A stretch of 22,967 bases of DNA from assembly GCA_002309955.1 (NCBI GenBank), contig DBXQ01000068.1:16928-39894 (forward strand). The letters are read 5' to 3'. The stretch is from Bacteroidales bacterium UBA1208. Lineage in GTDB: Bacteria > Bacteroidota > Bacteroidia > Bacteroidales > P3. The notes under the pieces are model-generated. The model ran no database searches. It had not been told where the DNA came from and saw only the letters and a program-made list of their open reading frames with translations. How positions within the stretch are numbered: position 1 is the stretch's first letter; each line of letters opens with the position of its first letter. Below, piece after piece: positions 22,886-22,967 of the stretch. Both the position numbers and the translations under genes were made by a program.

Positions 22886-22967
22886 ATATAATAGGAGTAA
22901 AGCGAGTAACGATAAAAACAGGTTGCAGCAATAATGCGGTGAAGTTCCGGTTCCCCGTTCCCGTCCG

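Noticed and set aside
1..22967. Insertion sequences, prophage, CRISPR, tRNA or rRNA
   Set aside because: I saw no transposase or integrase motifs, no regular short direct-repeat array and no cloverleaf or rRNA signature.

Overview
The window looks like chromosomal DNA from a Bacteroidales bacterium (Bacteroidota). Evidence seen directly: promoters with the Bacteroidota-type -7 box TAnnTTTG and no clear Shine-Dalgarno sequences, a DUF4491-type protein, a type IX secretion (T9SS) C-terminal sorting domain, fimbrillin-like lipoproteins, a secreted GH20 hexosaminidase with a C-terminal discoidin-like domain, and a TGS-domain nucleoside kinase. Genus cannot be fixed from the sequence. No rRNA, tRNA, transposase, phage gene or CRISPR array was recognised.

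Layout. (1) 1-799 has no supportable gene; it holds a terminator, copies of a short dispersed motif, a promoter repeat and a long leader. (2) 800-2563 is module A: a 50-aa peptide followed by a 523-aa surface lipoprotein. (3) 2564-3322 is a gene-poor stretch with hairpins, two motif copies, a perfect 18-bp inverted repeat and a second copy of the promoter repeat. (4) 3323-6306 is a forward cluster: metK, a DUF4491-like membrane protein, pdxJ and a lipoprotein nitroreductase, closed by a terminator shared with the opposing cluster. (5) 6366-7590 runs in reverse: a low-molecular-weight protein tyrosine phosphatase, then aat. (6) 7799-10345 is a secreted GH20 enzyme, ending at a 20-bp hairpin that separates it from the convergent gene. 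(7) 10494-16394 runs in reverse: a nucleoside kinase, then a 1389-aa T9SS-exported protein built from a tandem duplication with a 596-codon period. (8) 16481-20425 is a secreted Sel1-repeat protein followed by a choline-kinase-like protein. (9) 20813-22824 is module B: an 85-aa peptide followed by a second surface lipoprotein, then a terminator.

The most interesting signal is the pair of modules A and B, about 18 kb apart. Each has a short leaderless peptide with Y10, P13, V22, E23 and G25 at identical positions, followed within 29-39 bp by a lipoprotein with a fimbrillin-like N-terminal half and a shared C-terminal domain. In both lipoproteins base composition drops sharply (from about 55-58% to about 27-40% GC in sampled 60-bp blocks) at roughly the same place in the protein, which suggests exchangeable or fast-diverging C-terminal cassettes. 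The 19-bp motif AACCCAAATCGGTCATTAG occurs around module A and upstream of module B, and was not noticed elsewhere. I read this as a candidate surface-display system with a cognate small protein; its function is unknown.
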